Assembly: GCF_009711125.1 (NCBI RefSeq)
Contig: NZ_WMIB01000004.1
Location: 124,001-188,000 of the forward strand
Source of the DNA: Metabacillus mangrovi
Lineage (GTDB): Bacteria; Bacillota; Bacilli; Bacillales; Bacillaceae
Direction: 5' to 3'
DNA length: 64,000 bases
This document shows, one piece after another, positions 43,947 through 52,175 of this stretch; position 1 is the first letter of the stretch, and each line of letters starts with the position of its first letter. The notes below the pieces were generated by a model. That model did not search any database and was not told the DNA's origin. It saw only the letters and a list, made by a program, of their open reading frames with translations. The position numbers and the translations under genes are program-made.

Positions 43947-44744
43947 TTACTGATAAACCCTGATCTTTACTGATTTTGTTCCCCATTCAAGCGCTTCACT
44001 CAAATCTTCAAAAAAGACGTCAATTTCTGCTCCGTTGATCGCACCGCCAATATCTCCGGCGATGGCCTTTCCGTAGCCTTCTACTTCCACAATCGATCCG
44101 AGGGGAATGACGTTCGGATCAACGGCAATCACTTTCGCTTCCCCAAACCGGTTCAAATCAATCCCCATCTTCGTTATTCCCGAACAGCCATCGCAGCTAG
44201 CCGTATAGGCTGTACTGTGAACTGTCAGCTCCTTCACGGAGCCGGCAGCAGGATTTGCTTTTTCATTTAGCTTACGATATGTAGCAGGACCTGCAATCCC
44301 ATCTGAAACGAGCCCCTTGGAGGACTGAAAAGAAGCGACTGCACGCTTTGTGCCGCTTCCATAAATGCCATCTGCCGGGCCGGAATAAGCCCCCCATGCT
44401 TTGAGCTTATTCTGCAGATCAGCCACCGGCTTTCCTATGTTGCCGGGCTTTAATACCTTTAACTTTGCTGCGGTCACGCTTCCAGCCAGCCCGTCTTCCG
44501 TAATGTTTGCTGCTGCCTGAAACTTTTTGACAGCCTCTTCTGTAATGCTGCCGTAATAGCCGGTTGCTTCATGATACGGATAAACCTGCTTTGTAAGCAA
44601 ATACGTCTGCAGCTCTTTTACATCACTGTTAGCCATCCCTTCGGACAGGAGCCGGTCTCCCAGCGCTGCTTCTCCTTTAACAGGAGAAAATAAGGCTGCA
44701 CCCATCAAACTCAAGCCTATCACGGCACTTGTTTTTTTAAACAT
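43947..44744 (-). CDS. Exported peptidoglycan-binding 3D-domain protein
   Basis: A 265-residue secreted protein: signal peptide (about 1-26), two PG_binding_1 repeats (ANSDVKELQTYL to AAKLKVLK and GKPVADLQNKLKAW to TYRKLNE), and a C-terminal double-psi barrel 3D domain with the three aspartates in VIAVDPNVIPLGS, AIAGDIGGAINGAEIDVFF. Relatives are YocH-type muralytic proteins, some of which act as lytic transglycosylases. The Cys pair in ASCDGCSG is shared by this group. It likely acts on the wall from outside; specificity unknown. Confidence 0.86.
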   Translation of the reverse strand: MFKKTSAVIGLSLMGAALFSPVKGEAALGDRLLSEGMANSDVKELQTYLLTKQVYPYHEATGYYGSITEEAVKKFQAAANITEDGLAGSVTAAKLKVLKPGNIGKPVADLQNKLKAWGAYSGPADGIYGSGTKRAVASFQSSKGLVSDGIAGPATYRKLNEKANPAAGSVKELTVHSTAYTASCDGCSGITKMGIDLNRFGEAKVIAVDPNVIPLGSIVEVEGYGKAIAGDIGGAINGAEIDVFFEDLSEALEWGTKSVKIRVYQ

Positions 44745-44940
44745 TCCCGTTCGTTCCTCCCTGCATCTGATTAACAGATAAAAACTTCGCCGGAACTTTT
44801 ATTTTATAGCGGGACTGAACCAAAAACGAATCTGCAGGACTAGAAATCTTCCATAATTATAGGCGGGGTATGACTATTTTCCCGCAGGGTCAAAAAGGAG
44901 GAAAAATGGTAAAATTGATCAATGGAAGGGAGAGAAACAG

Positions 44941-45432
44941 ATGATCCGGAGATTGACAGTAGAGGACGCGGAACAGCATCTGAACTTGATGCTTGCTCTT
45001 GATGAGCAGACAGGAACCATGCTCTATGAACCGGGGGAGCGGTCCGATGATGCCGGGCAGCATGCGAAAAGGCTTGCCGCTGCTTTAAACAGCACCTTAT
45101 TCATATGGGTCTGGGAAGAAAACGGGACCTTGACAGGGCATGTAACCGTCATTCCAGGACAGCTTAAGAGAACCTCGCACAAAGCATCCATTGTCATCGG
45201 ACTACTGCCCAGTCACCAGAATAAAGGGCTTGGAAGCCGGCTGATGGATACAGCTATACACTTTTGCCGGGAGAGATCTTTTAAAAGACTGGAACTAACC
45301 GTGATGACTCATAATGAAGCCGCTGTATCGCTATATAAGAAGAAGCGATTTCTGATCGAGGGAACCATCCGGGCTTCCCTGACAGCAGATGGGGAACCGG
45401 TAGACGAATACATAATGGGGAGGCTGCTATGA
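44941..45432 (+). CDS. GNAT acetyltransferase
   Basis: A 163-residue N-acetyltransferase. The acetyl-CoA motif A is SIVIGLLPSHQNKGLGSRLM, followed by LELTVMTHNEAAVSLYKKKRF (motif B) and EYIMGRLL at the end. The substrate is unknown. The ATG follows GGAAGGGAG. Its stop overlaps the start of the next acetyltransferase gene by four bases (ATGA), so the two form an operon. Confidence 0.86.
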   Translation: MIRRLTVEDAEQHLNLMLALDEQTGTMLYEPGERSDDAGQHAKRLAAALNSTLFIWVWEENGTLTGHVTVIPGQLKRTSHKASIVIGLLPSHQNKGLGSRLMDTAIHFCRERSFKRLELTVMTHNEAAVSLYKKKRFLIEGTIRASLTADGEPVDEYIMGRLL

Positions 45433-45971
45433 CATTTCCTGAATTGCGGACCGAACGGCTTTTTTTACGAAAAGTGGCTGATGAGGATGCGGCTGCTCTG
45501 CTTGACATATTTTCAAGGAAAAACGTATTGGAATACTACGGCATGGAGCCTCTGAAAGAAAGAGCAGAAGCTGTCCTGCTTGCCAGTAAATTTAGAGAAG
45601 GCTGGGAGAGCGGCAGCTCCATCCGGTGGGGACTGGAATATGATAGCCGGCTCATTGGAACCATCGGCTATCATAACTGGAGCAAAATCCATAAGCGGGC
45701 AGAAATCGGCTATGAGCTGCATCCTGATTTCTGGAGGATGGGATTCGCCTCCGAAGCCTTGCATGCAGCCGCCGATTTTGGCTTCCGGACGCTCGGGCTC
45801 CATCGAATCGGAGCAACGGTCAGACCGGAAAATATTGCGTCACTTAAACTGCTTGAAAAAATGGGGTTCCGGCAGGAAGGACTTCTGCACGGCTATCAAT
45901 ATACAGGCGGATCGTTTTTTGACCTGATTATGCTTTCACTGATCAAAGAAAATGGCCGGAACGGACTCTGA
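45429..45971 (+). CDS. RimJ/RimL-type GNAT acetyltransferase
   Basis: A 180-residue N-acetyltransferase of the type that modifies ribosomal or other protein N-termini. It has LRTERLFLRKVADEDAAAL at the start, IGYELHPDFWRMGFASEALH (acetyl-CoA site) and GATVRPENIASLKLLEKMGF. It differs from the preceding GNAT protein in sequence, so it is not a recent duplicate. The real target is undetermined. Confidence 0.86.
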   Translation: MTFPELRTERLFLRKVADEDAAALLDIFSRKNVLEYYGMEPLKERAEAVLLASKFREGWESGSSIRWGLEYDSRLIGTIGYHNWSKIHKRAEIGYELHPDFWRMGFASEALHAAADFGFRTLGLHRIGATVRPENIASLKLLEKMGFRQEGLLHGYQYTGGSFFDLIMLSLIKENGRNGL

Positions 45972-46024
45972 CGGAAGCAAATACGGACTGAAATGAGCGG
46001 CAGGGTTCATTGGAAACCGGGATA

Positions 46025-46124
46025 TCTTCGAAAAAATAGATTTATCTTCGAAAATTACCATATTTCTCCGAAAAGCACCGTTTATTATCGAAAATAAAAA
46101 TTTATCTCCGAAAATGCTCCTATA
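46025..46124. repeat. Five 20-base phased intergenic repeats
   Basis: Five consecutive 20-base units begin TCTYCGAAAA (one TTATCGAAAA) and mostly end in TTTA or TATT. The CG step recurs at 46029, 46049, 46069, 46089 and 46109, exactly 20 bases apart, with variable middles. A CGATTTTTCGG stretch just after is an inverted version. No coding capacity; the region lies between the acetyltransferase operon and a convergent small gene. Confidence 0.75.
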
Positions 46125-46189
46125 TCGATTTTTCGGCGGTTTTCGACACCTCTTCTTTCTGCTCGAGCCGGATGGTCAGGCCGTTGATG

Positions 46190-46217
46190 CAAAAGAGACA
46201 GCATTTGCTGTCTCTTC
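46190..46217 (-). terminator. Terminator of the 74-residue gene
   Basis: AAGAGACAGCA and TGCTGTCTCTT flank a short loop, then TTTGC on the minus strand. Confidence 0.75.
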
Positions 46218-46219
46218 AA

Positions 46220-46444
46220 TTAAAACCCCGCTATATTCGTATACTTCGTCCGCTCATCCTCGATTGTGATCAGCTTCACGTCTTTCATCAGAAAACTGAT
46301 CAAATCCCCGCGCTTGTCCTCAAAGCTGATCCGGTCTCCGCTGCTGTATGCTTCAAGCACTCCTTCCTTGTTCCCTTCCGCCTCTACCTCTCTCATGACA
46401 TAAAAATCGTTGCTGAAATGGTACCGTACTTTGTACTTGTTCAT
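46220..46444 (-). CDS. Small beta-rich protein of unknown function (74 aa)
   Basis: A 74-residue soluble protein, MNKYKVRYHFSNDFYVMREV at the start and ITIEDERTKYTNIAGF at the end, of alternating charged and aromatic residues, suggesting a small beta-barrel. No family is recognised with confidence. GGAGG lies seven bases before the ATG and a terminator follows, so it is a real monocistronic gene. It precedes the phased repeats. Confidence 0.65.
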   Translation of the reverse strand: MNKYKVRYHFSNDFYVMREVEAEGNKEGVLEAYSSGDRISFEDKRGDLISFLMKDVKLITIEDERTKYTNIAGF

Positions 46445-46519
46445 CCTTCAGCCTCCCTCTTGTTTTCACTATACCTTTTCAACATGTACGGGGGCTTCTC
46501 CTCTAACACAGCAGAAAAA

Positions 46520-46549
46520 GAAAAAAGCCCGCTTATCATAATAGCGAAC
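46520..46549 (-). terminator. Terminator of queCDEF
   Basis: AGTTCGCT pairs with AGCGGGCT (two G-T pairs), followed on the minus strand by T6. Confidence 0.65.
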
Positions 46550-46559
46550 TTCTTCTCTA

Positions 46560-47057
46560 TTACCGGTTATCCACCTTCTCCGGATACAGATCATGATTCA
46601 TCAGCCGGTGCTCGGCCATTGCTTCGTATTTCGTACCCGGTTTACCATAGTTCGTATACGGATCAATGGAGATGCCGCCTCTAGGAGTGAATTTGCCCCA
46701 CACCTCGATATAACGGGGATCCATCAGCTTGATCAGGTCGTTCATGATGATGTTCATACAGTCTTCATGGAAGTCTCCATGATTGCGGAAGCTGAACAGA
46801 TACAGCTTCAGTGACTTGCTTTCCACCATCAGCCTGTCCGGAATATAGCTGATATAGATGGCTGCGAAATCCGGCTGGCCGGTTTTCGGGCACAGGGATG
46901 TGAATTCAGGACAGTTGAATTTTACGAAATAATCCCGGTTGCTGTGCTTATTTTCAAAAGACTCCAGAATATCAGGAGAGTATTCGAACAAGTACTGTGT
47001 TCCTTGATTTCCAAGCAGCGTAACGCCTTGCAGTTCTTCATCTTTTCTTCCGCTCAT
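46560..47057 (-). CDS. queF: NADPH-dependent 7-cyano-7-deazaguanine reductase QueF
   Basis: A 165-residue enzyme that reduces preQ0 to preQ1 in queuosine synthesis. [14 protein letters not shown] contains the active cysteine that forms the thioimide with preQ0, [20 protein letters not shown] is the QueF motif for NADPH binding, and [17 protein letters not shown] completes the site. It is of the short, unimodular type. It is the last gene of the riboswitch-controlled que operon, 14 bases after queE. Confidence 0.97.
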   Translation of the reverse strand: MSGRKDEELQGVTLLGNQGTQYLFEYSPDILESFENKHSNRDYFVKFNCPEFTSLCPKTGQPDFAAIYISYIPDRLMVESKSLKLYLFSFRNHGDFHEDCMNIIMNDLIKLMDPRYIEVWGKFTPRGGISIDPYTNYGKPGTKYEAMAEHRLMNHDLYPEKVDNR

Positions 47058-47071
47058 GTTTCCTATCTCCT

Positions 47072-47803
47072 TTAAACGCCGCGCTTATTTCCCCACAGCA
47101 GCGTATGCAGCTGCGGCAGGACGCGGACGAAATTTAGTTCGGGATCCTTCATTACCTGATCGATCAGCCATTCATATCGTGCCATCAAGTGCCGCATCAA
47201 GCCGAGATCATCGGTTGTAGCCGTATCATCATTCCCTACCTGCAAATAAAAAGGAATGCCGGGATACTTCAGATGAACCTTTTTGGCAAAATCCAGATCA
47301 TCTGCATCAAAAACGACCACTTTCAGGCTGGCTGATGAAGCTCTGCCGGCTTCCTTCAGTTTCCGGAAGATGTCATCCAGCACATCAAAGTTCGTTTCCA
47401 TTCCGGAACTCGGCGGTTTCGGTGAAAGAGTCAGGTCATCGATATCAGTGAACCACTCCTGATAACGGCTCCCTTGCGTTTCAAGGGCGATCGCCATCCC
47501 TTTTTCCTTCAATAAAGTAATGACAGAACGGAGATTCTTCAGCAGTGCCGGGTTGCCTCCGGATATCGTAACGTGAGAGAACCGGTCTCCTCCCGTTTTT
47601 TTCAGCTCCTGCCATACGGCATCTGCATCCATTTGAATGATATCCTCTTTTGCAGTCCCGTCCCAGGTAAAGGCCGAGTCACACCAGGAACAGGAATAAT
47701 CACAGCCCGCTGTCCGGATGAACATCGTTTTCTGGCCGATGACCATCCCTTCACCCTGAATGGTCGGACCGAACACTTCAAGAACCGGAATTTTCTCAGC
47801 CAT
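47072..47803 (-). CDS. queE: 7-carboxy-7-deazaguanine synthase QueE
   Basis: A 243-residue radical-SAM enzyme that rearranges 6-carboxytetrahydropterin to 7-carboxy-7-deazaguanine. The iron-sulfur ligands are in [17 protein letters not shown] (CxxxCxxC), and [11 protein letters not shown] carries the SAM-binding glycines. Its start overlaps the end of queD by eight bases, with GGTGAAAA in queD serving as ribosome site. Length agrees with B. subtilis QueE (243). Confidence 0.96.
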   Translation of the reverse strand: MAEKIPVLEVFGPTIQGEGMVIGQKTMFIRTAGCDYSCSWCDSAFTWDGTAKEDIIQMDADAVWQELKKTGGDRFSHVTISGGNPALLKNLRSVITLLKEKGMAIALETQGSRYQEWFTDIDDLTLSPKPPSSGMETNFDVLDDIFRKLKEAGRASSASLKVVVFDADDLDFAKKVHLKYPGIPFYLQVGNDDTATTDDLGLMRHLMARYEWLIDQVMKDPELNFVRVLPQLHTLLWGNKRGV

Positions 47804-48236
47804 TGTTTTTCACCTTCTTCGGTCGGTAGACCACATAGCTCGTTGGTGTTTCCCTTACAAACACCTGCAGGCAGACCGGCTTTCCGGGCAGGCGGTCCAG
47901 TTCTTCCTGGATCATTTCGCAGATCTTCCTGGCAACGGCCTCTGTCGTCGGAAAATCATCGGACCGTCCGGACTGAAAGGCCGGATGATCATTTAGGACC
48001 GTGTGATCGAACTGACCGTGAACCAGCTTCTTCAGCGTTTTAAAATTGACTAGAAACCCCGAATCGTCAAGCTCGTCTCCTGCAATGGTTACGTTGATAA
48101 AATAAGTGTGGCCATGCACATTCCGGCATGTGCCCGCATCTTCATGCGGAATAAAGTGAGCTGCTGAAACATGCATGTCTTTATTTAGCTCATACTGATA
48201 GTCATGAAAGACTTGAGGATACATTTGTTGAATCAT
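47796..48236 (-). CDS. queD: 6-carboxy-5,6,7,8-tetrahydropterin synthase QueD
   Basis: A 146-residue tunnelling-fold enzyme that makes carboxytetrahydropterin from dihydroneopterin triphosphate. Zinc ligands are His in VSAAHFIPH and the pair in VHGHTYF; the Cys of GTCRNVHGH is catalytic, and FDHTVLND and [11 protein letters not shown] complete the pocket. The start overlaps the queC stop (ATGA), with GGAGGCCG upstream. Confidence 0.96.
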   Translation of the reverse strand: MIQQMYPQVFHDYQYELNKDMHVSAAHFIPHEDAGTCRNVHGHTYFINVTIAGDELDDSGFLVNFKTLKKLVHGQFDHTVLNDHPAFQSGRSDDFPTTEAVARKICEMIQEELDRLPGKPVCLQVFVRETPTSYVVYRPKKVKNNG

Positions 48237-48892
48237 TTTGCGGCCTCCTTTCGGGCAAGATACGCATCAAGACCCTTTTTCCTGAGGACACAGGCCGGGC
48301 AATCCCCGCAGCCGTCTGCAGGAATGCCGTTGTAGCACGTTAACGTTTTATGGCGCACGTAATCCAGCGCGCCGAGGCTGTCTGCAAGCCCCCATGTCTC
48401 TTCTTTATCGAGCCACATGAGCGGTGTATGGAAGACGAGCTGCTCATCCATCGCAAGATTGACAGTGACGTTGCATGATTTTATGAATTGGTCCCGGCAA
48501 TCCGGATACCCGCTGAAATCCGTCTCGCAGACTCCTGTTACGATATGCCTTGCCCCAGTTTGGTTGGCAAGCACGGAAGCAAAGGACAAAAACAGAAGAT
48601 TTCTCCCAGGAACAAAAGTGGAAGGCAGGCTGCCCTCTTCCTGTTCAATCGCTATATCCTCCCTCGTCAGGGCATTCGGGGCGAGCTGGTTCAGCAAGGA
48701 CATATCCAGGACATGATGGCGGATCCTCTGTTCCGCTGCAATTTTTTCAGCGATTTCAATTTCCAGCTTATGACGCTGGTTATAGTTAAATGTTACGGCT
48801 TCGACCTCTTTAAACTGCTCCATCGCCCAGAATAGACACGTTGTACTGTCCTGTCCCCCGCTGAATACGACGAGCGCTTTTTCATTTTTCAT
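48233..48892 (-). CDS. queC: 7-cyano-7-deazaguanine synthase QueC
   Basis: A 219-residue ATP-dependent enzyme that converts carboxydeazaguanine to preQ0 with ammonia. The PP-loop is [14 protein letters not shown], and the C-terminal zinc site is in [14 protein letters not shown] together with an upstream Cys. The start at 48892 gives exactly the B. subtilis length and has AAAGGAG seven bases upstream; the longer frame to 48949 has none. First gene of queCDEF and preceded by a preQ1 riboswitch. Confidence 0.97.
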   Translation of the reverse strand: MKNEKALVVFSGGQDSTTCLFWAMEQFKEVEAVTFNYNQRHKLEIEIAEKIAAEQRIRHHVLDMSLLNQLAPNALTREDIAIEQEEGSLPSTFVPGRNLLFLSFASVLANQTGARHIVTGVCETDFSGYPDCRDQFIKSCNVTVNLAMDEQLVFHTPLMWLDKEETWGLADSLGALDYVRHKTLTCYNGIPADGCGDCPACVLRKKGLDAYLARKEAAK

Positions 48893-48964
48893 ATGTGAAC
48901 TCCTTTCATTGAAAGGGTTCCAGCCTCCGCCAGGTTTATCGTGTTTCATTTAGGTGAAAGTATA

Positions 48965-48990
48965 AAGGCACCCCATTGATGAGGTGCCTT
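48965..48990 (-). terminator. Second hairpin in the que leader
   Basis: AAGGCACC and GGTGCCTT form an eight-base stem with a ten-base loop, followed on the minus strand by TTTATA. It lies between the riboswitch terminator and queC and may be a second, weak terminator. Confidence 0.5.
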
Positions 48991-49012
48991 AGCGGATGTC
49001 TATAAAAAAAGT

Positions 49013-49047
49013 AAAAAAACAATATCCAAGGAACGCCTGTGATATTG
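49013..49047 (-). terminator. Riboswitch expression-platform terminator
   Basis: CAATATC and GATATTG form the stem, followed by T7. The loop holds TCCTT, which can pair with the AAGGA at the aptamer's 3' end as antiterminator, so preQ1 binding should favour termination. Confidence 0.8.
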
Positions 49048-49051
49048 CTGT

Positions 49052-49087
49052 CCTTAGTTTTTTATAGAGGGTTGTGCTAGAACCTCT
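49052..49087 (-). promoter_or_regulatory. preQ1-I riboswitch aptamer
   Basis: On the minus strand: AGAGGTTCTAGC, then ACAACCCTCTATAAAAAACT and AAGG. The P1 stem AGAGG/CCTCT, the CTAGC loop, the A-rich tail and the CTAAGG pseudoknot strand fit the type 1 preQ1 aptamer as in B. subtilis queC. It senses the pathway product and controls queCDEF. Confidence 0.95.
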
Positions 49088-49175
49088 CCCGTAAAAAATA
49101 CGGATTTGCTATTCAGCTGACTTTATCCACTATACATCAAAATCAGGCATCTGCCAATCATCCGGAGGACTTTTT

Positions 49176-50495
49176 ATGGAAATGAACCGCTTTACACAAA
49201 TCAGGACAAGCTTCTGGTTTATCCCGCTATTATATGGAACAATCGCATTATTTCTAGCCTATTTCAGTATGGAACTGGACAGGTATGCATCCAATCATAC
49301 GGCGTTGTACGATGTGATCCCTGATCTGTTTCTGTCAGACGTTCAGCTCGCCCAGACTATCCTAAGCTCCATCGCTACCTCGCTGCTGACAATGACAACG
49401 ATTACCTTCTCGTCAATCCTGGTCGTTCTGACTACCTATGCAGCCCAATTTTCACCGAGGGCCCTGCAAAACTTCACTTCCGACAAAAGCTCCCAGAGAG
49501 TGCTTGGAATGTTTACCGGAGGGTTTGTCTATACCATTATCCTGCTTCTTCTCGTGAGGGATCAGAAAGGGGATCTGTTCATCGTCCCCGCTCTGGCGAT
49601 TCTGGTTGCGTTCGCCTGTATTGCTGCTTTTGTCTACTTCATCCATCATTCCGTCACCTCCATCAAGGTCAGCAATCTGATCTTTCAGATTACAAGCAAA
49701 ACGATGAAGGCCTGGCAGGAGGTGTATGATACAGATAAAAAGCTCAATGCTCAGCAGCACAGCAAGGAGGCTGCAGCGCTTCACCCGGATGAAGCGCTGC
49801 AGCTGAAAAGCAAAAAAGCCGGTTACATCCAGCACTTTGAAATCGAAGAGCTGATCAAATCAGCCAAGCTTGCACATGCGGCAGTCCGGATAGATAACAA
49901 ACTCGGATCCTATGTAGATAAGGGGACACCCCTTTTCACGATCTGGTCCGCTAAAGAACTGTCGGAAAATGAAGAGAACGAACTGCTCAAGCATGCGGTC
50001 ATCATCTCGGAGCAGGAGCCGATCAAGGATGTCGGTTTCGGGATTCAGAAGCTTTCCGAAATCGCCATACGCGCCATTTCCCCTGCTTTCAATGATCCCT
50101 ACACAACTGCCAACGCAGTTGAACATATTTCCCGGGTACTAACGCGGCTTGGAAAAAGCTATCTTCCGTCCCCTTATTACCTGGATAACACCCAGTCCTT
50201 AAGATTGATTTATCACCGTCCCTCCTTTGAGGACCTTCTTTATAAGAGTTTTTATTTAATCAAGCATTACGGCAAGGAGGACACAGCCGTTATGCATTCT
50301 ATTCTTACTGCACTCACAGCTGCAGCAGAGCAGAACAGCGATGGTGTCAAAAAAGTCATCTGGAATTATTCCTGCTCCATCCTCGAAGGCCTTCGTGACG
50401 TGGAATGGAACAGCTATGACAAACGGTACCTGGATGATCAATTCCAGCTGCTTGCAGAAGCATGCGGAAGCCGGAATGAATTTAATGGCATCTAA
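49176..50495 (+). CDS. DUF2254 family membrane protein
   Basis: A 439-residue protein with four hydrophobic segments in its first 170 residues (for example FWFIPLLYGTIALFLAYFSM and VYTIILLLL) and a soluble C-terminal part. VVLTTYAAQFSPRALQNF is the DUF2254 signature, and AISPAFNDPYTTANAVEHI a second conserved stretch. Function unknown. The ATG follows GGAGG at seven bases. The gene is divergent from the que operon and has its own terminator. Confidence 0.86.
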   Translation: MEMNRFTQIRTSFWFIPLLYGTIALFLAYFSMELDRYASNHTALYDVIPDLFLSDVQLAQTILSSIATSLLTMTTITFSSILVVLTTYAAQFSPRALQNFTSDKSSQRVLGMFTGGFVYTIILLLLVRDQKGDLFIVPALAILVAFACIAAFVYFIHHSVTSIKVSNLIFQITSKTMKAWQEVYDTDKKLNAQQHSKEAAALHPDEALQLKSKKAGYIQHFEIEELIKSAKLAHAAVRIDNKLGSYVDKGTPLFTIWSAKELSENEENELLKHAVIISEQEPIKDVGFGIQKLSEIAIRAISPAFNDPYTTANAVEHISRVLTRLGKSYLPSPYYLDNTQSLRLIYHRPSFEDLLYKSFYLIKHYGKEDTAVMHSILTALTAAAEQNSDGVKKVIWNYSCSILEGLRDVEWNSYDKRYLDDQFQLLAEACGSRNEFNGI

Positions 50496-50524
50496 AAAGC
50501 AGGAGACTCTGTCTCCTGCTTTTC
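50494..50524. terminator. Terminator after the DUF2254 gene (bidirectional)
   Basis: AAAAGCAGGAGAC and GTCTCCTGCTTTT form a perfect 13-bp stem with a three-base loop. Confidence 0.85.
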
Positions 50525-50531
50525 TTATCGC

Positions 50532-51029
50532 TTATCCGCCTGAATTCGTGCCGGCATCCTCCATTTTCTGATAAAACCCAAGCCCTTTCGCCCCGTGGCT
50601 TTTCATAATACTCCGAACCCTTTCAATCAGAGAATCCTGGACACAGACCATTAAGATGATTTCATTTTCCTGTTTGCTGAAGGGCTGGTTTTGTTTTCTC
50701 CTTTTATATAAAAATTCCAGGATGAATCCTGAAACCGTTCCTCCTGCTAAACCGATAATCCCCCAGATGACCGGTCCCCATGGCAGGACAAGCCCGTAGA
50801 TGACACCAAGCAGCATGAAAATAGAACCCGCAACCGCCGCCAGGTCCAGCAGACTCTTTCCATCGTCTGAAAGATCCGTATCCAGGACTGTCTGGAAATT
50901 TTTCATCTGATGAAGAGGAACAGCCAGAATCTGCTTAGACGGAACCCCTGCCTTTTCAATTTCCGTTAATACAAGCTCGACAGATGAAGAATAGGGAAAG
51001 GTCGAAAATAAATAATTCAGCGTACCCAC
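50532..51029 (-). CDS. Hypothetical membrane protein with two-helix core
   Basis: A 165-residue protein. A soluble N-terminal part (MGTLNYLFSTFPYSSSVELV) is followed by two adjacent hydrophobic stretches (about 68-110, IFMLLGVIYGLVLPWGPVIW and GGTVSGFILEFL), then a second soluble domain rich in charged residues with EIILMVCVQDS. The layout resembles glycine-zipper stress proteins but I do not assign a family. GTG start with AAGGA very close; it begins only eight bases after the upstream stop, so translation is probably coupled to the duplicated membrane protein gene. Confidence 0.68.
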   Translation of the reverse strand: MGTLNYLFSTFPYSSSVELVLTEIEKAGVPSKQILAVPLHQMKNFQTVLDTDLSDDGKSLLDLAAVAGSIFMLLGVIYGLVLPWGPVIWGIIGLAGGTVSGFILEFLYKRRKQNQPFSKQENEIILMVCVQDSLIERVRSIMKSHGAKGLGFYQKMEDAGTNSGG

Positions 51030-51037
51030 GTCCTTGT

Positions 51038-51805
51038 CTACACCGGCATTTTGAAATCCGCAGCCTGGTAATTCGTTTTTACATGCTTTTCAAGCTCACG
51101 GTCACACAGTTTATTAAATTCCACCGCGCTTACATAACTGTCATATGCAAGAAATACATAAAGAGATGGCAAAAATAAAAACCACTGCGGCTCGGCGGCC
51201 TGAATTGCCTGTCCGAACTGCCCCTGTGCCGAGTAGATCACACATTTATAAAGTCCTGAATAATAAGCGGTAATGATCCAGAATAATACTCCAAAAACAA
51301 TAGTGGGAAGACGGTTCAGGTAGAAGTGGCCCAATCCTGGTGTAAGCATGGACCAAAATAACGCATACAGCGGCTTTCTCTTTTCTAAAATATTGACTTC
51401 AAGGGGGTTGATATTGGAGATAAGGATCGGCGCCCCTTCCCTGACGGAGAGAACATAAAATTTGTTGTACTCAATGGAAAGTCTGTAACTGTCCCAGATA
51501 ATAAACACATAGAACGTAACATACAGCCAGAGCCACTCTTCATTCATGACCTGCATGGCCTTTTCATGCCTGCCTGTCATCGTATAAAAGATCCCTTCGT
51601 TCAGGTGGGAAATATTATTGGCAAACACTTCCCATGCCATGAGCAGAAAACCAGTTATGTACTTCCCTAAAAGAACGTGTCCGAATCCCGGAAAAGATGC
51701 TGACCACCAGCTAACAATGTATGGATTTCTTAAATGGACGGCATTCGTCATATAGGGATTTACGGCTGCGATGTATCTGCGCCGCTGAGAATAGTGTTCT
51801 GCCAC
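51038..51805 (-). CDS. Membrane protein with two W-S-x3-P-G-x-G units
   Basis: A 255-residue integral membrane protein built of two similar halves. SWWSASFPGFGHVLLGKY and LFWSMLTPGLGHFYLNRL start the halves, and EEWLWLYVTFYVFIIWDSYR and QWFLFLPSLYVFLAYDSYVS end them. The 158-residue protein at 25512-25988 has one such unit. Function unknown. The GTG start has AGAGGG six bases upstream. First gene of a two-gene unit with the hypothetical protein at 50532. Confidence 0.72.
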   Translation of the reverse strand: MAEHYSQRRRYIAAVNPYMTNAVHLRNPYIVSWWSASFPGFGHVLLGKYITGFLLMAWEVFANNISHLNEGIFYTMTGRHEKAMQVMNEEWLWLYVTFYVFIIWDSYRLSIEYNKFYVLSVREGAPILISNINPLEVNILEKRKPLYALFWSMLTPGLGHFYLNRLPTIVFGVLFWIITAYYSGLYKCVIYSAQGQFGQAIQAAEPQWFLFLPSLYVFLAYDSYVSAVEFNKLCDRELEKHVKTNYQAADFKMPV

Positions 51806-51947
51806 CGCGGTCCCTCTTTTCTAACGGTATCCTTAATAAAATACCCCAAAAAGGGACGTCTATTCCATTCCTTTCAAAAGCAGAAAACGATACGTATCAG
51901 GCAAAGCCATCATGATTCAATCCGGTTTTACGGACATGTGAGTTCAT

Positions 51948-51983
51948 AAAAAAAGCCCGGGAAGACTGTTCTTCCCTGGGGCT
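51948..51983 (-). terminator. Terminator of the DUF6254-like gene
   Basis: AGCCCCAGGGAAGA and TCTTCCCGGGCT form the stem, followed on the minus strand by T6. Confidence 0.8.
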
Positions 51984-51998
51984 GTCAATGCAATGAAG

Positions 51999-52118
51999 CT
52001 ATTTTTGTTCCTGCTTCCCCTCAGCAAGCTCTTTGAAGGATTTTACTTCTCCATGCGGGTGCTGGTTTTGTTTGCGGTCCTTCCATTGACGCTCTTCCTG
52101 CTTCTTAGACTGACTCAT
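51999..52118 (-). CDS. Small basic protein, DUF6254-like (39 aa)
   Basis: A 39-residue hydrophilic protein: MSQSKKQEERQWKDRKQNQH, then PHGEVKSFKELAEGKQEQK. The HPHGxVKSFKEL stretch is what I remember of the DUF6254 family of short Bacillus proteins. GGAGG is nine bases before the ATG, and a strong terminator follows the TAG. It lies 57 bases after the 163-residue membrane protein gene in the same direction and is probably co-transcribed. Below the usual gene-calling length. Function unknown. Confidence 0.72.
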   Translation of the reverse strand: MSQSKKQEERQWKDRKQNQHPHGEVKSFKELAEGKQEQK

Positions 52119-52175
52119 TCGCTTATCCCTCCCTTTCCTGAAGACTTCTTTTTATTGTCTGTCCGGATAGCGGGA

